32,428 nucleotides of DNA from Streptomyces sp. XM83C (lineage in GTDB: Bacteria; Actinomycetota; Actinomycetes; Streptomycetales; Streptomycetaceae), in assembly GCF_023072675.1 (NCBI RefSeq), contig NZ_JALLGL010000037.1, forward strand, positions 1-32,428, given 5' to 3'. The position numbers were made by a program, and so were the translations under genes. A model generated the notes under the pieces. It was given only the letters and a program-made list of their open reading frames with translations, had not been told where the DNA came from and searched no databases. Shown piece by piece: positions 24,898 through 32,428 of this stretch. The first letter of the stretch is position 1; each line of letters starts with the position of its first letter.

Positions 24898-27285
24898 TTA
24901 CGCCGTGCCGGTCAGGTGCTCGGGCCGCACCGGGGTGCGGTCGAGTTCCAGGCCGGTGGCGTTGCGGATGGCCGCGAGGACGGCGGGCGTCGACGACAGG
25001 GTCGGCGCCTCACCGATGCCGCGCAGGCCGTACGGGGCGTGCTCGTCGGCGAGTTCGAGCACGTCGACGGGGATGCTCGGGGTGTCGAGGATGGTGGGGA
25101 TCAGATAGTCCGTGAAGGAGGGGTTCTTCACCTTCGCGGTCTTCGGGTCGACGATGATCTCCTCCATGACCGCGACGCCCAGACCCTGGGTGGTGCCGCC
25201 CTGGATCTGGCCGACGACGGACAGCGGGTTGAGGGCCTTTCCCACGTCCTGGGCGCAGGCCAGCTCGACGACCTTGACGAGGCCCAGTTCGGTGTCCACC
25301 TCGACGACGGCGCGGTGCGCGGCGAACGAGTACTGGACGTGCCCGTTGCCCTGCCCGGTGCGCAGGTCGAACGGCTCGGTCGGGCGGTGCCGCCACTCCT
25401 CCTCGACCTCGACGGCCTCGTCCTCCAGCACGTCCGCGAGGTCGGCGAGGACCTCGCCGCCGTCGGTGACGACCTTGCCGCCCTCCAGGAGGAGTTCGGC
25501 GGTGGCCCACGCCGGGTGGTAGGAGCCGAACTTGCGGCGTCCGATCTCCAGGACCTTCTCGCGGACCAGTTCGCAGGCGTTCTTCACGGCGCCGCCGGTG
25601 ACGTACGTCTGCCGGGAGGCGGAAGTGGAGCCGGCGGAGCCGACCTGGGTGTCGGCGGGGTGGATGGTGACCTGCTGCACGCCCAGTTCGGTGCGGGCGA
25701 TCTGCGCGTGGACGGTGATGCCGCCCTGGCCGACCTCCGCCATCGCGGTGTGCACGGTCGCGACCGGTTCCCCGCCGACGACCTCCACGCGGACCTTGGC
25801 GGTGGAGTAGTCGTCGAAGCCCTCGGAGAAGCCGACGTTCTTGATGCCGACGGCGTAGCCGACGCCGCGGACGACGCCCTCGCCGTGCGTGGTGTTGGAC
25901 AGGCCGCCCGGCAGCTGCCGTACGTCGGCGCCCTCGCTGGACTCCCACTGGCGCTCCGGCGGCATCGGCATCGCCTTGACGCGGCGCAGGAGTTCGGCGA
26001 CCGGGGCCGGGGAGTCGACGGGCTGGCCGGTCGGCATGATCGTGCCCTGTTCCATGGCGTTGAGCTGCCGGAACTCCACGGGGTCCATGCCGAGCCGCTT
26101 CGCCAGCTTGTCCATCTGCGCCTCGTACGCGAAGCACGCCTGGACCGCGCCGAAGCCGCGCATGGCGCCGCAGGGCGGGTTGTTGGTGTAAAGGGCGATG
26201 GCCTCGATGTCGACGTCGTCGATGACGTACGGGCCGACGCTGAGGGAGGAGGCGTTGCCGACGACGGCCGGGGAGGCGGAGGCGTAGGCGCCGCCGTCCA
26301 GCACGATCCGGCACTTCATGTGGGTGAGCTTGCCGTCCTTGGTGGCGCCGTGCTCGTAGTAGAGCTTCGCGGGGTGGCGGTGGACGTGCCCGAAGAACGA
26401 CTCGAAACGGTTGTAGACGATCTTGACGGGCTTGCCGGTGCGCAGTGCGAGGAGGCAGGCGTGGATCTGCATGGACAGGTCCTCGCGTCCGCCGAACGCG
26501 CCGCCGACGCCGGCCAGCGTCATCCGTACCTTGTCCTCGGGCAGGCCGAGGACGGGGGCGATCTGCCGCAGGTCGGAGTGGAGCCACTGGGTGGCGATGT
26601 AGAGGTGGACGCCGCCGTCCTCCTCGGGGACGGCGAGGCCGGACTCGGGGCCGAGGAAGGCCTGGTCCTGCATGCCGAAGGTGTACTCGCCCTCGACGAT
26701 GACGTCGGCCCGCTCGCGTGCCTCCTCCACGTTGCCGCGGACGATGGGCTGGCGGTGGACGATGTTGGGGTGCGGGACGTGCCCGATGTGGTGGTCGTCG
26801 CGGTTCTCGTGGACGAGGACGGCGTCCGGGGCGAGCGCGGAGGCCTCGTCGGTGATCACCGGCAGCTCGCGGTACTCCACCTTGATCTTCGCGGCGGCGC
26901 GGCGGGCGGTCTCCGGGTGGTCGGCGGCGACGATCGCGACGGGCTCGCCGTGGTGGCGTACCTTGCCGTGGGCGAGGACGGGGGTGTCGCGGATCTCCAG
27001 GCCGTAGTGCTTCACCTCGGCGGGCAGGTCGTCGTACGTCATGACGGCGTACACGCCCGGTGTGGCGAGGGCCTCGGCCGTGTCGATGGAGACGATCTCG
27101 GCGTGGGCGACGGTGGAGCGCAGGATCTGGCCCCAGAGCATGTCCTCGTGCCACATGTCGGACGAGTACGCGAACTCGCCGGTGACCTTGAGGGTGCCGT
27201 CGGGGCGGAGCGTGGACTCGCCGATGCCGCCCTTGGCGGGCGCGCCCTGGGTGATCTTCGTGGGGGTTCCGCTGGGGGAAGCCAT
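24898..27285 (-). CDS. Xanthine dehydrogenase, molybdopterin-binding subunit
   Basis: 795 aa. Domains: the small aldehyde-oxidase/XDH alpha-beta hammerhead (~20-140), then the large Mo-binding domain. Diagnostic sites are ATQWLHSDLR (~231-240), GGAFGGRED with the active-site Glu268 (the XDH-type Glu), NPPCGAMRGFG with the substrate-orienting Arg, AEVGQGGITVHAQIA, and YGLRGIGEAP with the base-catalyst Glu near the C-terminus. These residues fit a purine hydroxylase rather than a CO dehydrogenase. The frame is open further upstream, but the ATG at 27285 lies right at the end of the 2Fe-2S gene (stop 27288-27290), so the genes are contiguous by two nt. Third gene of the FAD, FeS, Mo operon. Confidence 0.95.
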   Translation of the reverse strand: MASPSGTPTKITQGAPAKGGIGESTLRPDGTLKVTGEFAYSSDMWHEDMLWGQILRSTVAHAEIVSIDTAEALATPGVYAVMTYDDLPAEVKHYGLEIRDTPVLAHGKVRHHGEPVAIVAADHPETARRAAAKIKVEYRELPVITDEASALAPDAVLVHENRDDHHIGHVPHPNIVHRQPIVRGNVEEARERADVIVEGEYTFGMQDQAFLGPESGLAVPEEDGGVHLYIATQWLHSDLRQIAPVLGLPEDKVRMTLAGVGGAFGGREDLSMQIHACLLALRTGKPVKIVYNRFESFFGHVHRHPAKLYYEHGATKDGKLTHMKCRIVLDGGAYASASPAVVGNASSLSVGPYVIDDVDIEAIALYTNNPPCGAMRGFGAVQACFAYEAQMDKLAKRLGMDPVEFRQLNAMEQGTIMPTGQPVDSPAPVAELLRRVKAMPMPPERQWESSEGADVRQLPGGLSNTTHGEGVVRGVGYAVGIKNVGFSEGFDDYSTAKVRVEVVGGEPVATVHTAMAEVGQGGITVHAQIARTELGVQQVTIHPADTQVGSAGSTSASRQTYVTGGAVKNACELVREKVLEIGRRKFGSYHPAWATAELLLEGGKVVTDGGEVLADLADVLEDEAVEVEEEWRHRPTEPFDLRTGQGNGHVQYSFAAHRAVVEVDTELGLVKVVELACAQDVGKALNPLSVVGQIQGGTTQGLGVAVMEEIIVDPKTAKVKNPSFTDYLIPTILDTPSIPVDVLELADEHAPYGLRGIGEAPTLSSTPAVLAAIRNATGLELDRTPVRPEHLTGTA

Positions 27286-27287
27286 GG

Positions 27288-27869
27288 TCAGACCGCCTCT
27301 CCCTGCCGTGCGGCCGCCAGGCGGACCGCGTCCATGATCTTCTCGTAGCCCGTGCAGCGGCACAGGTTGCCGGACAGTCCTTCGCGGATGTCGGCGTCGG
27401 TCGGGTTGGGGTTGCGTTCCAGCAGCTCGTCGGCGGCGACCAGCAGGCCGGGGGTGCAGAAGCCGCACTGGACGGCGCCGGCGTCGATGAACGCCTGCTG
27501 GATCGGGCTCAGCTCGGTGCCCTCGCCGGTCTGCGAGTCGGTGCCCTTGGCCTGCCACTGCTGCGCCGCGTCGAGGGAGGTGCCGCAGGCGCCGGTGGCG
27601 CAGCCGCCCTCGGTGCGCTGCTTGGCGTAGTCGGCGAGGCCCTCGACGGTGACGACGTCGCGGCCCTCGACCTGGCCGGCGGCGACCAGGCAGGAGCAGA
27701 CGGGCACGCCGTCGAGGCGGACCGTGCAGGAGCCGCACTCGCCCTGCTCGCAGGCGTTCTTGGAGCCGGGCAGGCCGAGCCGCTCACGCAGCACGTACAG
27801 CAGGGACTCGCCCTCCCACACGTCGTCGGCTTCCTGCGGACGTCCGTTGACAGTGAAGTTGACGCGCAT
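27288..27869 (-). CDS. Xanthine dehydrogenase, 2Fe-2S subunit
   Basis: 193 aa. The plant-ferredoxin-like cluster uses C40, C45, C48 and C60 (NACEQGECGSCTV ... CSC). The second, helical-domain cluster uses C135, C138, C170 and C172 (QCGFCTPGLL, NLCRCTGYEKI). Between the domains, residues ~81-118 form an insert (YAKQRTEGGCATGACGTSLD and on) with two extra Cys, which makes the protein ~30 residues longer than typical family members. It relays electrons from the Mo centre to FAD. Its ATG overlaps the FAD-subunit stop by one nt (TAATG at 27867-27871). Confidence 0.95.
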   Translation of the reverse strand: MRVNFTVNGRPQEADDVWEGESLLYVLRERLGLPGSKNACEQGECGSCTVRLDGVPVCSCLVAAGQVEGRDVVTVEGLADYAKQRTEGGCATGACGTSLDAAQQWQAKGTDSQTGEGTELSPIQQAFIDAGAVQCGFCTPGLLVAADELLERNPNPTDADIREGLSGNLCRCTGYEKIMDAVRLAAARQGEAV

Positions 27870-28762
27870 TACGCAGCTCCCTCCGAGGCGCGACGGGTGC
27901 CGCGGTACGACTCCCAGGTCCAGGTCAGCGTGCGGCGGGCCATGACGCCGACCGCGTGCCGGCGGTAGCTCGCGGTGCCGCGGACGTCGTCGATCGGGTT
28001 GCAGGCGGCGGAGCACAGCTCGGCGAACCGCTTGGCGACCGACGGGGTGATGATCTTGCCGTTGTCCCAGAAGCCGCCCTCTTCGAGCGCGGCGTTCAGG
28101 AACTCCTCGGCGGCCTTGGCCCGGACGGGGGTCGGGGCGGCGGAGCCGATGCCGGTGCGGACCGTACGGGTCTCCGGGTGCAGGGCGAGGCCGAAGGCGC
28201 ACACCGCGATCACCATGGCGTTGCGGGTGCCGACCTTGGAGTACTGCTGCGGGCCGTCCGCCTTCTTGATGTGCACGGCGCGGATCAGCTCGTCGGGCTG
28301 GAGCGCGTTGCGCTTGACGCCGGTGTAGAAGTCGTCGACGGGGATCAGGCGGGTGCCGCGGGCAGCGGACGCCACCTCGACCTCGGCGCCGGCGGCGAGG
28401 AGCGCCGGGTGGGCGTCGCCGGCCGGGGAGGCGGTGCCGAGGTTGCCGCCGACGCCGCCGCGGTTGCGGATCTGCGGGGAGGCGACGGTGTGCGAGGCGA
28501 GGGCCAGACCGGGCAGTTCGGCCCGCAGATTCTCCATGATCTTCGTGTAGGGCACGGAGGCACCCAGCCGCACGCTGTCCTCGCCGACCTCCCATTCGTA
28601 GAGGTCGCCGATGCGGTTGAGGTCGAGGAGGTACTCGGGCCGACGGTGGTCGAAGTTGATCTCGACCATCACATCGGTGCCACCCGCGATCGGCACAGCG
28701 GTGGGGTGCTCGGCTTTCGCTGCGAGCGCCTCCTCCCAGCTGGCGGGGCGAAGGAAGTCCAT
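27869..28762 (-). CDS. Xanthine dehydrogenase, FAD-binding subunit
   Basis: 297 aa, normal for CoxM/XdhB-type subunits. FAD pyrophosphate-binding AGGTDVMVEI (~30-39) and RNRGGVGGNLGTASPAGDAHPALLA (the T/V-GGN motif) are clear. The C-terminal CO-dehydrogenase-flavoprotein domain ends in YRRHAVGVMARRTL. It passes electrons to NAD+ or another acceptor. First gene of the operon. The ATG 28762 was chosen because the family begins with M-D-F-x-R-P; a purine-rich GAAGAAGAGAG stretch precedes it. Confidence 0.95.
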   Translation of the reverse strand: MDFLRPASWEEALAAKAEHPTAVPIAGGTDVMVEINFDHRRPEYLLDLNRIGDLYEWEVGEDSVRLGASVPYTKIMENLRAELPGLALASHTVASPQIRNRGGVGGNLGTASPAGDAHPALLAAGAEVEVASAARGTRLIPVDDFYTGVKRNALQPDELIRAVHIKKADGPQQYSKVGTRNAMVIAVCAFGLALHPETRTVRTGIGSAAPTPVRAKAAEEFLNAALEEGGFWDNGKIITPSVAKRFAELCSAACNPIDDVRGTASYRRHAVGVMARRTLTWTWESYRGTRRASEGAA

Positions 28763-28787
28763 GACCGGCTCTCTTCTTCGTCTCAGT

Positions 28788-28847
28788 GCTCTTGGAAGCT
28801 CCCGGTGACTCCCGGAAGCGGTCGAAAGCTCTTGGAAGTGATGCGTT
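28788..28847. promoter_or_regulatory. Three 11-bp direct repeats at 20-bp spacing before the xdh operon
   Basis: GCTCTTGGAAG (28788-28798), ACTCCCGGAAG (28808-28818) and GCTCTTGGAAG (28828-28838) start exactly 20 bp apart, i.e. two helical turns on one face of DNA. They lie 26-76 nt upstream of the FAD-subunit start. The outer copies are identical. They look like binding sites for a cooperatively binding regulator; PucR is the obvious local candidate (inference). Confidence 0.7.
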
Positions 28848-28929
28848 TGAGCCAATCCGTGTGCGGCCGGCCCGGCTCGTTCATGCGCTGTTCACGTGGA
28901 GTGCGCTCAGTACACCGCCCTGTGCTCCC

Positions 28930-29039
28930 TCGGTGTCAGTCACCGAAACCATGAAGGAGTTGGCTGGCCAGGGAGGTCATCTTGTAGATTCATATGAACG
29001 GAGGCCATCCGTAACCTCTGCGTTTTCCTGTGGAAACGC
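28930..29039. promoter_or_regulatory. Cluster of three dyads in the xdh-pucR intergenic region
   Basis: TCGGTG-TCAGT-CACCGA (28930-28946), the perfect palindrome TTCATATGAA (28989-28998) and GCGTTTTCCTGTGGAAACGC (29020-29039, one unpaired base). They lie in the 402-bp gap between divergent genes. This stretch is clearly A/T-richer than its surroundings, so the promoters of both directions probably lie here. GTAGATT occurs at 28984-28990 and again at 29132-29138; the second copy contains TAGATT, a possible -10 for pucR. Confidence 0.6.
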
Positions 29040-29164
29040 CAGACACAGCAGGTCCGCGCCGCGCGGGCCGCCCTCCGCAGGCCGGCGACCCGTCCGCCCG
29101 GCCCACCACCACAGGACCCACACCACTCATCGTAGATTTCTAGACAGGAACGGCGGCGACGAGA

Positions 29165-30844
29165 ATGCGGCTGCGCGCACTGCTGGACACCGACGCGCTG
29201 GGCCTCAGGCTGCTCGGCGGCGAGGACGAGCTGGACCGCACCGTCCGGGGCGTGATGACCACCGACCTGCGGGACCCCAGCCGCTACCTCTCCGGCGGCG
29301 AACTGGTCCTCACCGGCCTCGCGTGGCGCCGCGACGCCGCCGACTCCGAACCCTTCGTACGGATCCTCGTACAGGCCGGGGTCGCGGCGCTCGCCGCCGG
29401 CGAGGCCGAGCTGGGCGACATCCCCGACGATCTGATCGTCGCCTGCGCCAAGCACCGGCTGCCGCTGTTCGCGGTGCACGAGTCGGTGGCGTTCGCGACC
29501 ATCACCGAGCATGTCGTACGGCAGGTCAGCGGCGAGCGCGCCGGGGACCTCGCGGCGGTCGTGGACCGGCACCGGCGGATGATGACGTCCGGCCCGGCCG
29601 GCGGCGGCCCGGACGTCGTCCTGGACCTGCTCGGCACCGATCTCGACCTGCGGGCCTGGGTCCTCTCCCCCACCGGGCGGGTCATCGCAGGCCCCAAGCA
29701 GGCGGCGCCCGAGCCGCCCGCCGACGTGTGCGCACAGCTCGCCGAGGAGCATCTGACCGCCACCCGCGGCGGGCGGCGCGGCCCCCATCGGGTGCTGGTC
29801 GGCACCACCACGTACTCCCTCTTCCCGATCCGCAGCAGCGGGCGCTCCCCGCAGGCGGCGCGGGACGTGCGAGAGACCGTCCTGTCCGACTGGCTGCTCG
29901 CCGTCGAGGCCGACTCCTCCGACTGGCCCGAGGAGCGGCTCGACCTGCTGCACGGCGTCACCCAGCTGATCGCCGTCGAACGGGACCGGCGCGACGCGGC
30001 CCGCACCGTGCGGCGCCGACTCGCCCAGGAAGTGCTGGAACTGGTCCAGACGGGCGCCGCGCCCGCCGAGATCGCCGCCCGGCTGCGGGTCGCCGCGCCC
30101 GTGCTGCTGCCCGGCCTCGGCGCCGCCCCGCACTGGCAGGTCGTCGTCGCGCGCGTCGAATGGGACGGCGGGGAGATCGACGGCGGGCCCGTCGCCCAGT
30201 CGCTGCTGGAGGAGATCCTCGTCGACCCGCGGACCACCGGCCCCGAGCCCTCCGACCGGATCGCCGTCGCCCACACCGGCGACGAGGCCGTCGCGCTGGT
30301 GCCGCTGCCCGCGGTGACCGGCGAGCAGGACGGCGACGGCGAGAACGCCGGCGTCCTCGCCGACCAGCTGCTGCGGTCCGTCGCCGAGCCCCTCTCGGCC
30401 GGCCTCGACGGCGACGGACGGCTCACCCTCGGCGTCAGCGCCGCCGTCCACTCCGCCGAGGGACTGCGCGGCGCGCTGGAGGAGGCACGGCACGCCCGCC
30501 GCGTCGCCGCCGCCCGGACCGGCCGGGTCTGCGCCGCCGGACACCACGAACTCGCCTCGCACGTCCTGCTGCTGCCGTTCGTCCCCGACGACGTACGGCG
30601 CGCCTTCACCGCGCGGCTGCTCGACCCGCTGCGCGACTACGACCGGCGGCACCGGGCCGAGCTGATCCCCACCCTGGAGGCGTTCCTCGACTGCGACGGC
30701 TCCTGGACGCGCTGCGCCACCCGCCTCCACCTGCACGTCAACACCCTGCGCTACCGGGTGGGGCGCATCGAGCAGTTGACGAGTCGTGACCTGTCCCGGC
30801 TGGAGGACAAGCTGGACTTCTTCCTGGCCCTGCGCATGAGCTGA
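29165..30844 (+). CDS. pucR: PucR-family transcriptional regulator
   Basis: 559 aa. The N-terminal PucR domain (~1-130) includes LLGGEDELDRTVRGVMTTDL, LSGGELVLTGLAW and LFAVHESVAFATITE. A CdaR/GGDEF-like middle follows (~300-440). The C-terminal HTH_30 is FLDCDGSWTRCATRLHLHVN, then TLRYRVGRIEQLTSRDLS. PucR proteins control purine catabolism, and this one faces the xanthine dehydrogenase operon, so it very likely regulates it; whether as activator or repressor cannot be read here. The ribosome-binding site (GACGAG) is weak and close to the ATG. Confidence 0.93.
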   Translation: MRLRALLDTDALGLRLLGGEDELDRTVRGVMTTDLRDPSRYLSGGELVLTGLAWRRDAADSEPFVRILVQAGVAALAAGEAELGDIPDDLIVACAKHRLPLFAVHESVAFATITEHVVRQVSGERAGDLAAVVDRHRRMMTSGPAGGGPDVVLDLLGTDLDLRAWVLSPTGRVIAGPKQAAPEPPADVCAQLAEEHLTATRGGRRGPHRVLVGTTTYSLFPIRSSGRSPQAARDVRETVLSDWLLAVEADSSDWPEERLDLLHGVTQLIAVERDRRDAARTVRRRLAQEVLELVQTGAAPAEIAARLRVAAPVLLPGLGAAPHWQVVVARVEWDGGEIDGGPVAQSLLEEILVDPRTTGPEPSDRIAVAHTGDEAVALVPLPAVTGEQDGDGENAGVLADQLLRSVAEPLSAGLDGDGRLTLGVSAAVHSAEGLRGALEEARHARRVAAARTGRVCAAGHHELASHVLLLPFVPDDVRRAFTARLLDPLRDYDRRHRAELIPTLEAFLDCDGSWTRCATRLHLHVNTLRYRVGRIEQLTSRDLSRLEDKLDFFLALRMS

Positions 30845-30909
30845 CGGCGGGAGGGGAGTGGTGAACGCCGTCCGTGCGCGCCGGGCGGCCGATTCTCACC
30901 CCACGACTT

Positions 30910-30947
30910 TGTGAAAAATTTCACCCATCCTCTTGGCCGCGTACGCT
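30910..30947 (+). promoter_or_regulatory. Rex-operator-like dyad overlapping a promoter
   Basis: TGTGAAAAATTTCACC (30910-30925) holds GTGAAA-AA-TTTCAC. From memory the Streptomyces Rex consensus is TGTGAACNNNTTCACA; this site matches 11 of the 13 defined positions. Its right arm (TTCACC, 30920-30925) is about where a -35 would be for TACGCT (30942-30947), so binding would block transcription of the following gene. It is a conspicuous A/T run in a G/C-rich region. Confidence 0.55.
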
Positions 30948-31006
30948 GATTGGTGCTGGAATGCCGCCACCACTCAAGGCTCGATGGCGTGCTCGGGGAG
31001 GGCAAC

Positions 31007-31777
31007 GTGGCGCATACCGCCATGTCTGGTACGGGAACGAACGCCGGTGACGATCCGCTCCAGACCGCGGTATGGCGGTTGCGCTCACGCGCCTGCTGGA
31101 CCGACGCGGCGGCCCTGCTGAACCCGGCCGTGCCGGGCGCGGCGCTGCAACGGGCCGCGCTGCTCGTGGAGCGGTGCCTGTACACCGAGCAGGGCTGGGA
31201 GGACGCCGAGGACGCCCTGCGCACGGCGGAGGCGGTCGCCGTCGGCGACGAGGAGCGCGGCGCCGCCGCTTGTGAACGCGGGTACTTGGCCTACGCCGCC
31301 ACGCTGCACGGCGTGCGCGACCGGGCCGACGAGGCGCGGGCCGCGCTGGGACGGGCCGCCGCGCTGATCCCGCCGGGGGCGGCGGGCAGAGCCCTGCTGG
31401 ACTTCCGGCGCGGTCTCCTCGCGGAGAACCTGGCCCGCTCACCGCAGGCCGCGCGAGCCGCGTACCGACGCGCACACGCGGGTGCCGCGGAGGCGTCGGA
31501 CGCCCTGCTGCTGTCGTTCACCTGGCGCCACCTCGCCGGACTGGCCCTGCGGGACGGGGAGGTGGCGGAGGCGCGGGAGGGCTTCGCGCAGTCCCTGCGC
31601 ATCCGCGAGGAACTGGGCTACCTGGTCGGCACGGCCCCCGCACTGGCGTCCCTCGCGGACACGGAAACGGAACCGGAGGCGTCCCGGCTCCGCGAGGAGG
31701 CGCGACGGCTGTTCCGCCTCCTGGGCGGCGTCCCGACATGGCTGGCCCGCCAACTGACGCCACCGGCGGCGGCGTGA
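31007..31777 (+). CDS. TPR-like helical-repeat protein, function unknown
   Basis: 256 aa, Ala/Arg/Leu/Glu-rich and all-helical. Tandem helix-turn-helix units resemble TPRs (AALLVERCLYTEQGWEDAEDAL, RADEARAALGRAAALIPPG, GLALRDGEVAEAREGFAQSL), and EARRLFRLLGGVPTWLARQL ends the protein. No signal peptide or enzyme motif. Similar stretches occur at the ends of tetratricopeptide regulators, so it may be a protein-binding module. GTG 31007 has GGGGAGGG (30995-31002) just upstream; ATG 31022 is an alternative. The Rex-like dyad about 80 nt upstream suggests redox-dependent expression (inference). Confidence 0.72.
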   Translation: MAHTAMSGTGTNAGDDPLQTAVWRLRSRACWTDAAALLNPAVPGAALQRAALLVERCLYTEQGWEDAEDALRTAEAVAVGDEERGAAACERGYLAYAATLHGVRDRADEARAALGRAAALIPPGAAGRALLDFRRGLLAENLARSPQAARAAYRRAHAGAAEASDALLLSFTWRHLAGLALRDGEVAEAREGFAQSLRIREELGYLVGTAPALASLADTETEPEASRLREEARRLFRLLGGVPTWLARQLTPPAAA

Positions 31778-31794
31778 CGCGCCCGGCGGGGGCT

Positions 31795-32254
31795 TTGGCG
31801 GGGCCATCGTTTCCACCGGGCGCCCGGTGGGAGGCGTTCGCGCAGTTCCCCGCGGCGCCTTTGTTTGGCGGGGCCATCGTTTCCACCGGGCGCCCGGTGG
31901 GAGGCGTTCGCGCAGTTCCCCGCGCCCCTGTCTGTGCCTGGGGCATCGCTTCCACCTGCGGGCCGGTGGGGGGCGTTCGCGCAGTTCCCCGCGCCCCTTC
32001 GTTTGGCGGGGCCATCGCTTTCACCTGCGGGCCGGTGGGGGCGTTCGCGCAGTTCCCCGCGCCCCTGTCTGTGCCTGGGGCATCGCTTCCACCTGCGGGC
32101 CGGTGGGAGGCGTTCGCGCAGTTCCCCGCGCCCCTTCGTTTGGCGGGGCCATCGCTTTCACCTGCGGGCCGGTGGGGGCGTTCGCGCAGTTCCCCGCGCC
32201 CCTGTGGTCACCTGCGGGCCGGTGGGGGGCTTTCGCGCAGTTCCCCGCGCCCCT
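31795..32254. repeat. Seven-copy 68/69-bp tandem array with A/B higher-order pattern
   Basis: Each unit ends in GTTCGCGCAGTTCCCCGCG(CCCCT). Units: A1 31795-31860, A2 31861-31929, B1 31930-31998, A3 31999-32066, B2 32067-32135, A4 32136-32203 and a 51-bp C unit 32204-32254. A units begin TTTGGCGGGGCCATCG; B units begin GTCTGTGCCTGGGGCATCG. B1-A3 and B2-A4 are nearly identical 137-bp dimers, so the last expansion duplicated a dimer. The core (reverse: GCGCGGGGAACTGCGCGA) is a repeat I know as widespread between Streptomyces genes, normally as single copies. Confidence 0.93.
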
Positions 32255-32428
32255 GATGCCTGCGGCGGCCCGTTTCGGTGGGTGCGTGGCTGGTGTAGCG
32301 CCAGCCGTTCGGTGGGTGGGACGGGGGCGCGCCGGGGGGTGTCCGTCCTCGGTGCGACGCTCTGTCTCGTAAATCCGCACCCGGGGTTTGCGCCGCACGC
32401 TGCGGGCGGGCACCCCCCGGCACACCCC
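32255..32428. other. Unassigned right end
   Basis: 174 bp after the repeat array. A minus-strand frame enters from the right edge (RRKPRVRIYETERRTEDGHP) but runs straight into the repeats with no stop of its own. I see no conserved domain, so I do not call a gene. Confidence 0.4.

Noticed and set aside
24730..27348. 872-aa open frame on the plus strand
   Set aside because: It is antisense to the xanthine dehydrogenase Mo subunit; the composition (Asp/Val/Gly/Leu) is that of a mirror frame.
28951..29160. Short leader peptide starting at ATG 28951 upstream of pucR
   Set aside because: The frame continues into an out-of-frame shadow of pucR with no stop before it, and it lacks coding-like codon bias.
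31738..32425. Repetitive open frames on both strands (FAQFPAP..., GNCANAPTGPQ...)
   Set aside because: They only read through the 68/69-bp repeat array, where the frame changes between units; they have no independent start signal.

Overview
This is a chromosomal stretch of a high-GC actinomycete, almost certainly Streptomyces. The evidence is extreme G/C at third codon positions, frequent GTG starts, many starts with no ribosome-binding site and a TANNNT box 6-8 nt upstream (leaderless mRNAs), a LAL-type LuxR regulator, and tandem copies of a G/C-rich intergenic repeat familiar from Streptomyces. No rRNA, tRNA, CRISPR array, transposase or phage gene was seen.

Left part (1-7.2 kb): glyoxylate carboligase (gcl, minus) sits behind a 15-bp dyad of the IclR-operator type. 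Opposite is a zinc-ribbon protein with a decayed Mrr-nuclease-like domain. Next come two translationally coupled acyl-CoA synthetases (minus), divergent from a GAF-LuxR regulator across a perfect ACCCCCG/CGGGGGT dyad.

Middle (7.2-12.4 kb): a seven-copy ~37-bp repeat array precedes a 944-aa LAL regulator. It is followed by a trypsin-family protease remnant that keeps its two ends but has lost its middle, and by an AlkZ-like winged-helix protein.

Core of interest (12.6-21.8 kb): an epimerase, a sensor kinase/response regulator pair, a coupled trio (GT2 glycosyltransferase, CofC/DUF2064-like protein, methyltransferase), a convergent pair (small membrane protein and a five-helix heme-b/molybdopterin oxidoreductase with an internal twin-arginine motif), a GT-C-like membrane protein and an SRPBCC protein. 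A 9-bp word (GCGTTTCGT, in a longer GTCMGCGTTTCGTMA context) occurs in both intergenic regions of this block. In front of the GT2 operon and the molybdoenzyme operon it sits exactly 50 nt from the start codon in the same orientation. I propose a two-component-controlled system for making and oxidatively modifying an envelope glycoconjugate; the pathway is inferred, not recognised.

Right part (21.9-31.8 kb): a purine-catabolism locus with XdhC, an NCS2 purine permease, a three-subunit xanthine dehydrogenase (FAD, 2Fe-2S, Mo) and a divergent PucR regulator. The intergenic region between the dehydrogenase and pucR holds three 11-bp direct repeats at exactly 20-bp spacing plus three dyads. With gcl at the other end, the window covers both entry (hypoxanthine/xanthine oxidation) and exit (glyoxylate use) of ureide catabolism. 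A TPR-like protein behind a Rex-operator-like dyad follows, and the window ends in a seven-copy 68/69-bp repeat array with an alternating A/B higher-order structure.
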